A DNA stretch of 8,585 nucleotides from Thermomicrobiaceae bacterium (GTDB lineage Bacteria; Chloroflexota; Chloroflexia; Thermomicrobiales; Thermomicrobiaceae). The position numbers and the translations under genes were made by a program. Under the pieces are notes generated by a model. That model saw only the letters and a list, made by a program, of their open reading frames with translations, made no database searches and was not told the origin of the DNA. Below are positions 1-5,516 of this stretch, piece by piece. Each line of letters starts with the position of its first letter. The stretch's first letter is position 1. The stretch is taken from assembly GCA_007122555.1 (NCBI GenBank), contig SKTL01000094.1, positions 1 to 8,585 of the forward strand, read 5' to 3'.

Positions 1-761
1 ATCGCCCGGATTTCCCGTTCGACGATCAGATCGGCCAGCTCACGGATGTCTGATGCTGCTGCTTCAACGTCGGTCGTGATCGGCTGGAGTCCGCGCACCT
101 CCATGTCGAAGGCCCGGCCGAAGTAGCCGAAGGCGTCGTGCGCCGTGATAAGAATGCGCTGCTGTTCCGGGATCTCCTGAATCCGGTCGCGGGCGTATTC
201 CTCGAGTTCGTCAAGCTCGGCGATGTAGGCCTCGGCGTTCTCGCGATACGCGTCTTCGTTGTCCGGGTCGAGCTCGATCAGCTCATCGCGGATGATTTCC
301 GAAGCGAGCTTCCAGAGATCGATATCGAACCAGATATGCGGATCGTACGGCGCCTGGAAGTCGTCACCGAGGAGATCATGATCCGGTTCCAGGAGAAGAT
401 CGTCATCGATCTGTTCGGCCACCGCGAGCGTTCGGCGTTGCTCGCCGATCTGGCTGAGCACGTCCGACATCGCGCCTTCGAGATGATGACCGTTGTAGAT
501 GATGACGTCGGCGCGCTCCATGCGGGTGATATCGCCCTCGCTGGCGACGTAGTCGTGCGGATCGATGCCCGCGCCCATCAGGGATTCGGTCTCGATGCGA
601 TCGCCGCCGATATTCGCCACGGCGTCATGCAGCCAGTTCGTCGTCGTGATGACGTTCAGCGGTTCGTCGCCATCTGCGCCATCTCCATCGTCGTTGCAGG
701 CGGCGAGCACGACCGCGATCGTGAGCAACACCCCGATTGTTGTCATCCGTTTCAGTTTCAC
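1..761 (-). CDS. TroA/ZnuA-type metal ABC transporter substrate-binding lipoprotein (3' end outside window)
   Basis: Extracytoplasmic receptor that would bind Zn2+ or Mn2+ and deliver it to an ABC importer. About 253 residues are visible and the reading frame runs off the left edge, so the C-terminal lobe with the usual fourth ligand (Asp) is missing. The GTG start is chosen because AGGAG lies 8 bases upstream; an in-frame ATG follows at codon 6. Residues 1-22 form a lipoprotein signal ending in the lipobox LAAC (Cys22), followed by an Asp/Gly-rich linker. Family marks are IDPHDY (His69), DPHIWFD (His142) and TAHDAFGYF (His208), then GLQPITTDVEAAASDI. His at the third ligand position resembles TroA/ZnuA, whereas the Mn-type PsaA branch usually has Glu there. 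The permease and ATPase genes are not seen and may lie to the left. The family is confident; the metal is not. Confidence 0.93.
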   Translation of the reverse strand, partial: MKLKRMTTIGVLLTIAVVLAACNDDGDGADGDEPLNVITTTNWLHDAVANIGGDRIETESLMGAGIDPHDYVASEGDITRMERADVIIYNGHHLEGAMSDVLSQIGEQRRTLAVAEQIDDDLLLEPDHDLLGDDFQAPYDPHIWFDIDLWKLASEIIRDELIELDPDNEDAYRENAEAYIAELDELEEYARDRIQEIPEQQRILITAHDAFGYFGRAFDMEVRGLQPITTDVEAAASDIRELADLIVEREIRA

Positions 762-796
762 CGTGAAAACTCCTGACACTATCATGATCCGGCCGC

Positions 797-809
797 TCCC
801 GTTGCGGGA
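797..809. repeat. Small inverted repeat TCCCG-TTG-CGGGA in the 5' UTR
   Basis: A perfect 5-bp stem with a 3-base loop abuts the 809-826 palindrome. Both lie in the untranslated leader of the metal-binding lipoprotein gene, so the leader could fold into two consecutive hairpins upstream of the ribosome binding site. No T-run follows it. Confidence 0.4.
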
Positions 810-826
810 TTTAGCCGAAGCTAAAT
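809..826. promoter_or_regulatory. Perfect palindrome ATTTAGC-N4-GCTAAAT, candidate metalloregulator operator
   Basis: An 18-bp perfect inverted repeat (arms of 7, spacer CGAA on plus) lies about +3 to +21 from the predicted start of the metal transporter transcript, where a repressor would block transcription. TTTAG/CTAAA half-sites recall DtxR/MntR-type operators, but the regulator family is inference. On the minus strand the RNA would form a stem with a C(UUCG)G tetraloop, so an RNA role is also possible. Confidence 0.6.
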
Positions 827-835
827 TCTGAGTTC

Positions 836-864
836 ACTATAGAGTCAGGATTGGTCTGTGTCAA
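836..864 (-). promoter_or_regulatory. sigma70 promoter of the metal-binding lipoprotein gene
   Basis: On the minus strand a perfect -35 TTGACA (864-859) is followed by a 17-base spacer and a -10 TATAGT (841-836). The predicted transcription start is near 829, giving a 5' UTR of about 68 bases. Such a near-consensus promoter would be strong unless repressed, which fits the palindrome lying just downstream. Confidence 0.85.
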
Positions 865-1170
865 GGGGGAGGCGCGATGGGAAGGGAAGTCGCCCGCCGC
901 GTCATAAACTTTGGGCTGCGCTAACCAATCAGCGAAACGTCACGCCGCATGACACATGCGCAATACGCGCCGCATGACTTCACGCGCCACGGTTCAATAC
1001 ACGCCGGGCGGTAAGTGGCGGTGCGCGGTCGGCGCCCGCCTGGCTCCTTGTGCCGAGTGCGGGCAGGCGCTCGGTTACCAGACCCCAGCTGCCTGGCTGG
1101 CCAATTGGAACGCGACCCACAACCTCGCGAAAGGAGATGTGTCACGGACGTAGCGGACGAGTACATCGAA
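865..1170. other. Divergent intergenic region, no gene seen
   Basis: This stretch separates two outward-facing promoters. The short ORFs in it lack a convincing ribosome binding site and recognisable composition. Only imperfect GC-rich inverted repeats are visible (for example GCCCGC with GCGGGC around 1032-1072). I see no RNA gene or mobile element. Confidence 0.5.
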
Positions 1171-1199
1171 TTGACACAAAGGCTCGGAAGGCCTAGAAT
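1171..1199 (+). promoter_or_regulatory. sigma70 promoter of the alpha/beta hydrolase gene
   Basis: A perfect -35 TTGACA (1171-1176), a 17-base spacer and a -10 TAGAAT (1194-1199). The transcription start should fall near 1206, about 60 bases before the ATG at 1265. A nearby TATATT at 1204-1209 has no matching -35. Confidence 0.8.
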
Positions 1200-1264
1200 G
1201 GCGTATATTCCGTAAGGAAGTTACCGATATACAAGTCAAGCTGCGCTACAGAAGGGAGCGAGTC

Positions 1265-2101
1265 ATGACCGACGAGCGGATCCACCGCGCCGTCTCCGAC
1301 GACGGGACCGAAATCGTCGGGAGCGTCCAGGGGGACGGACCACCCCTCGTCTTCGTCCACGGGTTCATGGACGACGGGGCGCTGCAATGGAAGCCTGCCG
1401 TCCCCTTTCTGGCCGATCAATTCACCTGCCATGTTTTAAGCGCTCGAAACCGTGGACGCAGTGGCCACAGCGAGGACGTGTCGCCACCACGATTCGTCGG
1501 GGATGTTGTAGCGTATGCATCCAGCATCGGGGCGCCGGTCGGATTGGTCGGGCTCTCGTTTGGTGGGGCTTTGGTGCTGGGTGCGGCGCAGCGACTCGGG
1601 GACGTTACTGGCGTAGTGGCGTACGAGCCGGCGGTAATGCCGGCGATAACCGAGGAGGTACGCGAGCGGATGGTCAGCACGGTCATGCGCGAGGCGGAGG
1701 AGGTCCAGCAAGGACGGCTCGCCGACGGGATGCGCATCTGGTCAGAGTTCGTTGGAAACGACGAAGAGAATGCAGCCTTGGAAGACGCCAACGCCTTTGA
1801 GATTCTGGGGGTCAACTGTCCCGCTGACCTGGCAATTATCCAGCAGAGTAGCGTATACCAGGGTCCCAGCGCTCTGGACGCCTCGGCTCTGGCTAAGATC
1901 TCAGTACCGGTGCTGCTCTTGCAGGGCGGCCGCACCACAGAAGCTTCAGCTTCCTGGTTCCACGCGGGTATTCGTTACGTCGACGAGCACGTCGAGCAGA
2001 CCAGTGTGCACGAGTTCCCGGACCTGGGACACCTCGGTCCCATGATCGCTCCTGAACGGGTCGCTGAAAAGATCGCCGATTTCTTCGACACCGGGGGGTA
2101 A
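1265..2101 (+). CDS. alpha/beta hydrolase
   Basis: A 278-residue single-domain alpha/beta hydrolase, probably a cytoplasmic esterase or hydrolase of unknown substrate; no signal peptide is seen. The start is supported by AAGGGAG six bases upstream. The oxyanion-hole region is FVHGF (His32-Gly33). A diverged R-G-x-S loop is at 61-67. The nucleophile elbow is G-L-S-F-G with Ser98. The catalytic His is most likely His256 in PDLGHLGPM near the C terminus. The usual acid after strand beta-7 (GxxD) is not obvious: the segment reads LLLQGGRTTE, with Glu226 the nearest carboxylate. Glu121, in the VAYEP segment after strand beta-6, is another candidate. The gene has its own promoter and its neighbours face away or converge, so it looks monocistronic. 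The fold is certain; the substrate cannot be inferred. Confidence 0.93.
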   Translation: MTDERIHRAVSDDGTEIVGSVQGDGPPLVFVHGFMDDGALQWKPAVPFLADQFTCHVLSARNRGRSGHSEDVSPPRFVGDVVAYASSIGAPVGLVGLSFGGALVLGAAQRLGDVTGVVAYEPAVMPAITEEVRERMVSTVMREAEEVQQGRLADGMRIWSEFVGNDEENAALEDANAFEILGVNCPADLAIIQQSSVYQGPSALDASALAKISVPVLLLQGGRTTEASASWFHAGIRYVDEHVEQTSVHEFPDLGHLGPMIAPERVAEKIADFFDTGG

Positions 2102-2147
2102 TCAACCTGACCGGGAGGCCATCTCGGAGCTGCCTCATCCAGGTTGA
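2102..2147. repeat. Inverted repeat after the hydrolase stop, possible weak bidirectional terminator
   Basis: Perfect 8-bp arms TCAACCTG (2102-2109) and CAGGTTGA (2140-2147) enclose a shorter GAGGC/GCCTC stem. It starts directly after the TAA stop and lies between two converging genes, a usual place for a terminator. No T-run follows on either strand, so a terminator role is uncertain. Confidence 0.4.
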
Positions 2148-2242
2148 CGACCGGGGCAACGTTACGAACCACACGCCGCGCGACGCCACGTGGAACATCC
2201 TTCTCTGGCGGTCAGGGCTCAGTGATCCCTGGATGAATTCAG

Positions 2243-2740
2243 CTACGGGCGTAAGCGCGGCGCAGTGCCGGAGGAATCGCGCTCAGGCGCTAGCTGTTCC
2301 CGCGAGGAGCAGGTGCTGCGTGTCGCCTGATTAACCTTGCTTAACAGCTCCTCAAGATCCAGCGGTTTGGCGAGGTAGTAGTCGCCGCCATAGCGTTCAA
2401 CTTGCGCCTTCGCCTGGTCAATCACATCCGGCGAGGTGGAGATAATGATGACCGGCACCTGATTCATGCTTGCGCTGCTATGGATTTGCTCAAGAAGCTC
2501 CCACCCGTGGTTGTCGAATGCGATGATATCAATGATAAGCACATCCGGGTCAAACGCGAGGATTTGTTCGAACGTGACGGATAGTGTGAAACTTACAACG
2601 ACGTCATATGATTCGACGGTCAGGAATTCGTCTAAGAGCTCGAGAAATGGGTGAGAACCGTTGACGATGAAGACCCGCTTCGATCGCCCTTCGCTTCCCT
2701 GCGGTGCAGCTAATTCAGACAACGAATCGTCCCCCAACAC
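2243..2740 (-). CDS. Stand-alone response-regulator receiver domain protein, degenerate acidic pocket
   Basis: A 165-residue CheY-like protein, cytoplasmic, with no DNA-binding or enzymatic output domain. The GTG start is supported by GGAG seven bases upstream. The receiver fold spans about residues 21-138. Asp71 (VLIIDII) is the expected phospho-acceptor, Ser101/Thr102 (IIISTS) is the switch hydroxyl, and Lys125 (YLAKPLDLEEL) is the conserved Lys. The acidic pair after strand beta-1 that normally holds Mg2+ is replaced by Asn27-Gly28 (FIVNGSHPFLELLDEF). Phosphorylation may therefore be weak or absent. Residues 1-20 and the charged tail 139-165 match nothing I recognise. No histidine kinase is adjacent, so the partner is unknown. 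Confidence 0.88.
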   Translation of the reverse strand: MLGDDSLSELAAPQGSEGRSKRVFIVNGSHPFLELLDEFLTVESYDVVVSFTLSVTFEQILAFDPDVLIIDIIAFDNHGWELLEQIHSSASMNQVPVIIISTSPDVIDQAKAQVERYGGDYYLAKPLDLEELLSKVNQATRSTCSSREQLAPERDSSGTAPRLRP

Positions 2741-2969
2741 TATCCGGCTCCATCGACGGCCGTTCTGCGAAGCGACGTTGCGTACGTTGGAGGATCATAA
2801 AGGTCGTCTGCGCGGCCCCTTTGATGCTCCGAACGGTATCAACGCTGGTCGCAGTCTAACTTACCACAGACGTGTGCGAACTGACGATATGCGGAAATCA
2901 GTTCAAAACAAGCCAGTGAATCGATTGGAGAAACATAACGTCGTGTCCATAAGCTGTTGAAAACAGGAT

Positions 2970-2996
2970 GGCTCGATGAAGACGAGTTATCGAGCC
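2970..2996. repeat. Hairpin GGCTCGAT...ATCGAGCC
   Basis: Perfect 8-bp arms (2970-2977 and 2989-2996), extended by a G-T and an A-T pair to ten, leave a 7-base loop. No T-run follows on plus. On minus a short TTTT comes seven bases later. It could be a distal terminator of the stress-protein unit to the right, or part of a structured RNA with the sequence following on plus. Confidence 0.45.
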
Positions 2997-3000
2997 TCTG

Positions 3001-3083
3001 GTGCAAGGAGGAAATGTTCCAGGAACGAATTGGAACCGGAAAGACGCAAAGGCCCAGTATCAGGTTGCCGTAGATGCCGACAG
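3001..3083 (+). ncRNA. Possible structured RNA with c-di-GMP-I-like (GEMM) core motifs, speculative
   Basis: The plus strand has a perfect 6-bp stem GTTCCA/TGGAAC (3016-3021, 3031-3036), then GACGCAAAG (3043-3051), a possible short hairpin, GGTTGCC (3063-3069) and TGCCGA (3075-3080). GACGCAAAG, GGYUGCC and UGCCGA occur in this order in c-di-GMP-I riboswitches. The 5' element GGCAAAC and the GAAA-capped first hairpin are not clearly present. No plus-strand gene follows. It may be a relic or chance. Confidence 0.15.
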
Positions 3084-3248
3084 CGGGCCGCAGTTGCTTA
3101 CTCCGAATGCCGGATGATTCAGCAAAACACGTGCGCTGGAACGTATTCGTCCGCGCACACTCGTTCGCGATAAGCGTCCCGCACTCTGGACTTGGCAACC
3201 CGTATCTCAGGCAAGTCGATACCAATAGTTATCCTGCCCGGAGTTTGT

Positions 3249-3758
3249 CTACTCGACGTCTTCCCAGAAGCAGCGCGCGCCATGTCGCTCGAGGATCGAA
3301 CAGACACGTTTCGCGTCCTCGCCAGCGACGACCACGATCAGTATCTCGTTCGGTTTCAACGGGATCTCAAAGCGCCGCTCGATATCGTTGAGATGCTTGA
3401 TCTCCGCGGCAAGTCCGACCTGCGCGCCGATGTAGGCGCCCCAGAGCGCACCCTGCAGCCCGCCGTAGAGCAAGGCGCCGCCAATCCCGATGAAGCCGAG
3501 GGGCGGGATCAACACCGTCATGATCCCCATTCCGGCCAGCACCCCGATCGGCGCGCCAACAATCCCGCCCGTTCCGATCCCTTTCAGCGTGTCGGCCAGC
3601 GATTTGTCAAGCAGATGGTAGTGTGTTGGATCCGGGACCATAATGCCGAAATCGTTGTCGGCGTACCCCAGGGTTTGCAACTCCTGCATGGCGGCTTCCG
3701 CCTCGGACGCATCGCTGAAGACCGCGGGAACAACGTCTTCAAGTTGTTTGACTCGCAT
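3249..3758 (-). CDS. YflT-like general stress protein with glycine-rich hydrophobic core
   Basis: A protein of 169 residues from the ATG at 3758. An in-frame GTG at 3764 is possible, but AAGGAG sits only 4 bases from it and 10 from the ATG. Residues 8-40 (VVPAVFSDASEAEAAMQELQ and onward) resemble the N-terminal domain of heat-induced stress proteins of the YflT/general stress 17M type. Residues about 60-118 form a Gly/Ala-rich hydrophobic stretch with glycine-zipper spacing, likely membrane-inserting. The C-terminal part (ILIVVVAGEDAKRVCSILER) looks like a small alpha/beta domain ending in RHGA. The role is probably in general stress or the envelope; no catalytic residues are visible. It lies 62 bases downstream of the small membrane-protein gene in the same direction, with no terminator between, so they are probably co-transcribed. 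Confidence 0.85.
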   Translation of the reverse strand: MRVKQLEDVVPAVFSDASEAEAAMQELQTLGYADNDFGIMVPDPTHYHLLDKSLADTLKGIGTGGIVGAPIGVLAGMGIMTVLIPPLGFIGIGGALLYGGLQGALWGAYIGAQVGLAAEIKHLNDIERRFEIPLKPNEILIVVVAGEDAKRVCSILERHGARCFWEDVE

Positions 3759-3820
3759 GGTCACTTCTCTCCTTGGGGTTTGCGAAACAGGCGTTGCGGT
3801 CGCCAGTTCCGGCTGATGAT

Positions 3821-4123
3821 TCAGACTCGTTGCCGTATCCAGCCAGGAGAATCACTGGCTGGGAACGACTGCTCGGATGACAGGTCTACGGTATCGGGTT
3901 TGTCCTTCTCGGGGCGGTGTCGACCCGCCTTTCCTGGCAGAGACAGCGGTAACTTGAACCACGCTGGATCCGGTATCAGGGAGGACGGTTTGAGCGTATC
4001 TCTTGTCTGGTCGGGTCTCTGGCGGGTCGCGACAAGGAGTAGCGCCGCCAGGGACAACAGAATAAGCGCGCTGTACCACCAGTTCCGGTAACCGCGTCGC
4101 CGAAGATCATTGCTCGTGTTCAT
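3821..4123 (-). CDS. Small single-pass membrane protein with C-terminal SFPASD motif
   Basis: A 100-residue protein whose ATG start is supported by AGGAG six bases upstream. The N terminus is basic (LRRRGYRNWW), then residues about 16-33 form one transmembrane helix. By the positive-inside rule the N terminus is cytoplasmic and the remaining about 65 residues are outside, unless the protein loops back. The tail is Pro/Lys/Arg-rich and ends in SSEQSFPASDSPGW (82-95). That is close to the SFPASDPPxW motif which I recall from many small uncharacterised bacterial proteins; the first Pro of PP is Ser here. No function is known to me. It is the upstream gene of a pair with the YflT-like stress protein, which suggests a stress or envelope role by association only. 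Confidence 0.75.
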   Translation of the reverse strand: MNTSNDLRRRGYRNWWYSALILLSLAALLLVATRQRPDQTRDTLKPSSLIPDPAWFKLPLSLPGKAGRHRPEKDKPDTVDLSSEQSFPASDSPGWIRQRV

Positions 4124-4186
4124 CGCGTGCTCCTGCTCGTACCGGTAGAGAGACTAAAGATCGGATTCGATTGGCGCTTCGGCGGC

Positions 4187-4207
4187 TTGAGCGAATCGTT
4201 CGCTTAA
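4187..4207. promoter_or_regulatory. Operator-like palindrome AGCGAA-TCG-TTCGCT
   Basis: Perfect 6-bp arms (4190-4195, 4199-4204) around a 3-base centre extend to a 21-bp near-palindrome with one G-T pair. It lies 65-85 bases upstream of the ATG of the small membrane-protein/stress-protein unit, a plausible place for a regulator. It fits neither CIRCE nor the GAAC-N4-GTTC LexA pattern. Confidence 0.35.
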
Positions 4208-4362
4208 CTATGATCATGTTGGCGCGACGAAACGGACACGTTTCCGGTGATGAACGTGACATTCACACAACAGTTCTCGCGTGATGGAGTGTCATGTGGG
4301 GTTGGAGATTGCACGGGCCGGCTGGGCCGCCGACAGGTGTCGAAATCCAGCCTTAATCGGTG

Positions 4363-4380
4363 AGCTATCCGACGATAGCT
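4363..4380. repeat. Palindrome AGCTATC-CGAC-GATAGCT
   Basis: A perfect 18-bp inverted repeat (arms of 7, spacer 4) lies about 240 bases upstream of the small membrane-protein gene and 155 bases beyond the cupredoxin stop. It could be a distal operator or an RNA hairpin. Nothing on either side decides between these. Confidence 0.4.
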
Positions 4381-4452
4381 GAGCATTCGATATCAGCCGA
4401 GATCGTCGTGGAACGTACGGATGAATCAATCTCGACGGTCTTCCGGACAACA

Positions 4453-4482
4453 GCGCCAGTAACCCTTGCGGGTCACTGGCGC
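4453..4482 (-). terminator. Strong hairpin, probable terminator of the cupredoxin gene
   Basis: Arms GCGCCAGT (4453-4460) and ACTGGCGC (4475-4482) pair perfectly. After one mismatch an inner ACCC/GGGT stem closes on a 4-base loop, giving 12 pairs. It begins 52 bases past the cupredoxin stop on the minus strand and is followed there only by TGTTGT, so termination may be imperfect. Confidence 0.6.
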
Positions 4483-4534
4483 CGTTGCGCAATCTCAGCG
4501 GATTCGGATCTCGCAGACAGTCAACGCGTCCCGG

Positions 4535-4957
4535 TTAGTTGACGGTAAGCGTTCCCCACTGCCCCGACTCATAGTGGCCCGGGATCGTGCAGATGAACTC
4601 ATATTCGCCGGCTTCGTCCGGGAGCGACAGCGTGAGCGAGCCGGATTCACCTTCCGTTAGCTCCAGCTGGACCTCGCTGTCTGGCCAGGCATCAAAACCG
4701 TCGCCTCGCGCGTCGCCTTCTTCGATGGTGAAGTTATGCACCTGACTCCCGGTGTTCTCCAGCTCGATCGTCAGTTCCGACCCGGCGTCACCGGAAATGT
4801 CGTCCGGGTCGAAGTAGAACTCGCCCATGTCCATGCTGATGCTGTCGCCGTTTCCGACGCCGTTCGCATCATCCCCGTCATCATCGCCGTTACACGCAGC
4901 GAGTCCCATGGCTGCGATTATCCCTGCGCTGAACAACAATAGTACCCGTCGTATCAC
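4535..4957 (-). CDS. Cupredoxin (plastocyanin-like) lipoprotein with Gln as putative axial ligand
   Basis: A 140-residue secreted, lipid-anchored type-1 copper protein, likely a single-electron carrier on the outer face of the membrane. The GTG start has AGGAG seven bases upstream. Residues 1-22 are a lipoprotein signal with lipobox LAAC (Cys22), then an Asp/Gly/Asn-rich linker to about 38. The beta-sandwich domain covers about 39-140. Copper ligands fit His74 (VHNFT), Cys123 and His128 (FICTIPGHYESGQW). In the usual C-x4-H-x4-M pattern the last position is Met; here it is Gln133 (CAG codon), as in the stellacyanin type of site. No oxidase or other electron-transfer gene is adjacent, so the partner is unknown. 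A strong hairpin follows the stop, and the gene is probably monocistronic. Confidence 0.92.
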   Translation of the reverse strand: MIRRVLLLFSAGIIAAMGLAACNGDDDGDDANGVGNGDSISMDMGEFYFDPDDISGDAGSELTIELENTGSQVHNFTIEEGDARGDGFDAWPDSEVQLELTEGESGSLTLSLPDEAGEYEFICTIPGHYESGQWGTLTVN

Positions 4958-5335
4958 GTATACGCTCCTGTCTCGAGTTCATCCCCACGCCGAACACGAG
5001 TATTGCTCTGGGGCGTTGCTCGCCCCGGACCACAACGTCGCACGACGCGAGTGGAACATTAACCGCGACAACTACCTCACATCGTGTACAGAAGGGACGA
5101 CCAGTCCGTGCATTCGCCGAAGGATGGTTCGTCCCACTACACGTTGATAAGGGTGTTCGCATATTCCGGGCCAATGACGTCGCTGTCCGAGCGTTTGCCT
5201 GGCAGGGTTCTTCGACCGTGATTTTGAGCGGGTGTTGGTTCGAGGCAGCAGGGTTAGGCCCGGTTAACGATGCGTTGGGTCAAGCGCAGGAGATCAACGC
5301 GGGGTTGGTGAGATTCGCGAATCACGAACAAGGGC
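4958..5335. other. Divergent intergenic region between cupredoxin and aromatic leader, no gene seen
   Basis: Contains GGGGCG-TTGCT-CGCCCC (5010-5026), a perfect 6-bp hairpin probably in the 5' UTR of the cupredoxin gene. It also has a loose repeat GCGTTG/CAACGC (5272-5277, 5295-5300) and the palindrome at 5312-5323. No clear promoter for the cupredoxin gene can be picked out by eye, and no ORF is convincing. Confidence 0.45.
5312..5323. promoter_or_regulatory. Palindrome GATTCGCGAATC upstream of the leader promoter
   Basis: A perfect 12-bp palindrome ends 12 bases before the -35 of the aromatic-leader promoter. That is the right distance for an activator or upstream repressor site. The binding protein is unknown, and a 12-bp palindrome can occur by chance. 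Confidence 0.3.
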
Positions 5336-5364
5336 TTGACTTTCACCGCGAACTCGGCTAGGCT
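5336..5364 (+). promoter_or_regulatory. sigma70 promoter of the aromatic leader / DAHP synthase unit
   Basis: -35 TTGACT (5336-5341), a 17-base spacer and -10 TAGGCT (5359-5364). The expected start is about 5371-5373, and the leader ATG is at 5373. The mRNA would thus begin at or within a couple of bases of the leader start codon. Confidence 0.7.
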
Positions 5365-5372
5365 ATGCCATT

Positions 5373-5486
5373 ATGAATGATATGCGTGCGTCCCAGGTGA
5401 ATACCCCGCAAAGTGGTAACTGGTACTACTTTTATTTTACCCCTCCGGCGTTGCTGGTGGGGCGATCGGGGTTTGACGACCGGTAG
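5373..5486 (+). CDS. Aromatic attenuator leader peptide (37 codons, WYYFYF run)
   Basis: A short reading frame directly before an aromatic-pathway gene. It starts at ATG 5373 (a second in-frame ATG is at 5382) and ends at TAG 5484-5486. Residues 17-22 are Trp-Tyr-Tyr-Phe-Tyr-Phe, encoded by TGG TAC TAC TTT TAT TTT at 5421-5438. Six aromatic codons in a row in a 37-codon frame, with a T-rich intrinsic terminator about 30 bases past the stop and DAHP synthase beyond, is the layout of ribosome-mediated attenuation. Scarce charged tRNA-Trp, -Tyr or -Phe would stall the ribosome here. The first ATG has no Shine-Dalgarno sequence and lies at the predicted transcription start, so initiation may be leaderless. 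The peptide itself probably has no function. The role is inferred from architecture, which is strong. Confidence 0.85.
   Translation: MNDMRASQVNTPQSGNWYYFYFTPPALLVGRSGFDDR
5410..5432 (+). promoter_or_regulatory. Hairpin over the aromatic codons (possible pause hairpin)
   Basis: AAAGTGGTA (5410-5418) pairs with TACTACTTT (5424-5432) over nine positions, one of them G-U, around the loop ACTGG. It includes the Trp, both Tyr and the first Phe codon. A stalled or translating ribosome would open it, so it could act as the first, pausing hairpin of the attenuator. Confidence 0.5.
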
Positions 5487-5516
5487 CCGCCATTCATAAC
5501 CAGCAACGTCGGAGGG
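5441..5516 (+). promoter_or_regulatory. Long attenuator hairpin between leader codons and terminator
   Basis: CCCTCCGGCGTTGCTGGT (5441-5458) pairs with ACCAGCAACGTCGGAGGG (5499-5516): 18 pairs with one G-U. The 5' arm begins three bases after the last aromatic codon, inside the footprint of a ribosome stalled there, and lies within the leader frame. The 3' arm abuts the terminator stem. A competing local fold, CCCCTCC with GGTGGGG (5440-5446, 5456-5462), is also possible. Ribosome position should therefore decide which structure forms. Confidence 0.75.

Larger units (their letters stand above)
2741..3248. other. 508-base intergenic region, no gene seen
   Basis: No ORF here has both a ribosome binding site and protein-like composition. 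A 128-codon minus-strand frame (2839-3225) is rich in Cys, Ser and Arg and resembles no family. The stretch contains the hairpin at 2970-2996 and the RNA-like patch at 3001-3083 described separately. The promoter of the receiver gene should lie at the left end, but no convincing -35/-10 pair is visible. Confidence 0.5.
4124..4534. other. 411-base intergenic region with several palindromes, no gene seen
   Basis: It separates two minus-strand units and should hold the promoter of the small membrane-protein gene, but no clear sigma70 pair is visible. It contains the palindromes at 4187-4207 and 4363-4380 and the strong hairpin at 4453-4482, listed separately. The short ORFs have no supporting signals. 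Confidence 0.5.

Noticed and set aside
138..776. 212-codon plus-strand ORF
   Set aside because: It is antisense to the TroA/ZnuA-like gene, which has lipobox, metal-ligand motifs, RBS and promoter. The plus frame has no recognisable motif.
2839..3225. 128-codon minus-strand ORF in the 2741-3248 gap
   Set aside because: There is no Shine-Dalgarno, the composition is rich in Cys, Ser and Arg, and no motif is seen. It overlaps palindromes and the RNA-like patch.
3192..4091. 299-codon plus-strand ORF
   Set aside because: It runs antisense across both the YflT-like gene and the small membrane-protein gene, each with a good RBS and protein-like sequence. Its own translation is low-complexity and charged with no family features.
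4190..4204. LexA or CIRCE site
   Set aside because: The half-sites AGCGAA/TTCGCT with a 3-base spacer match neither GAAC-N4-GTTC nor the TTAGCACTC-N9-GAGTGCTAA pattern.
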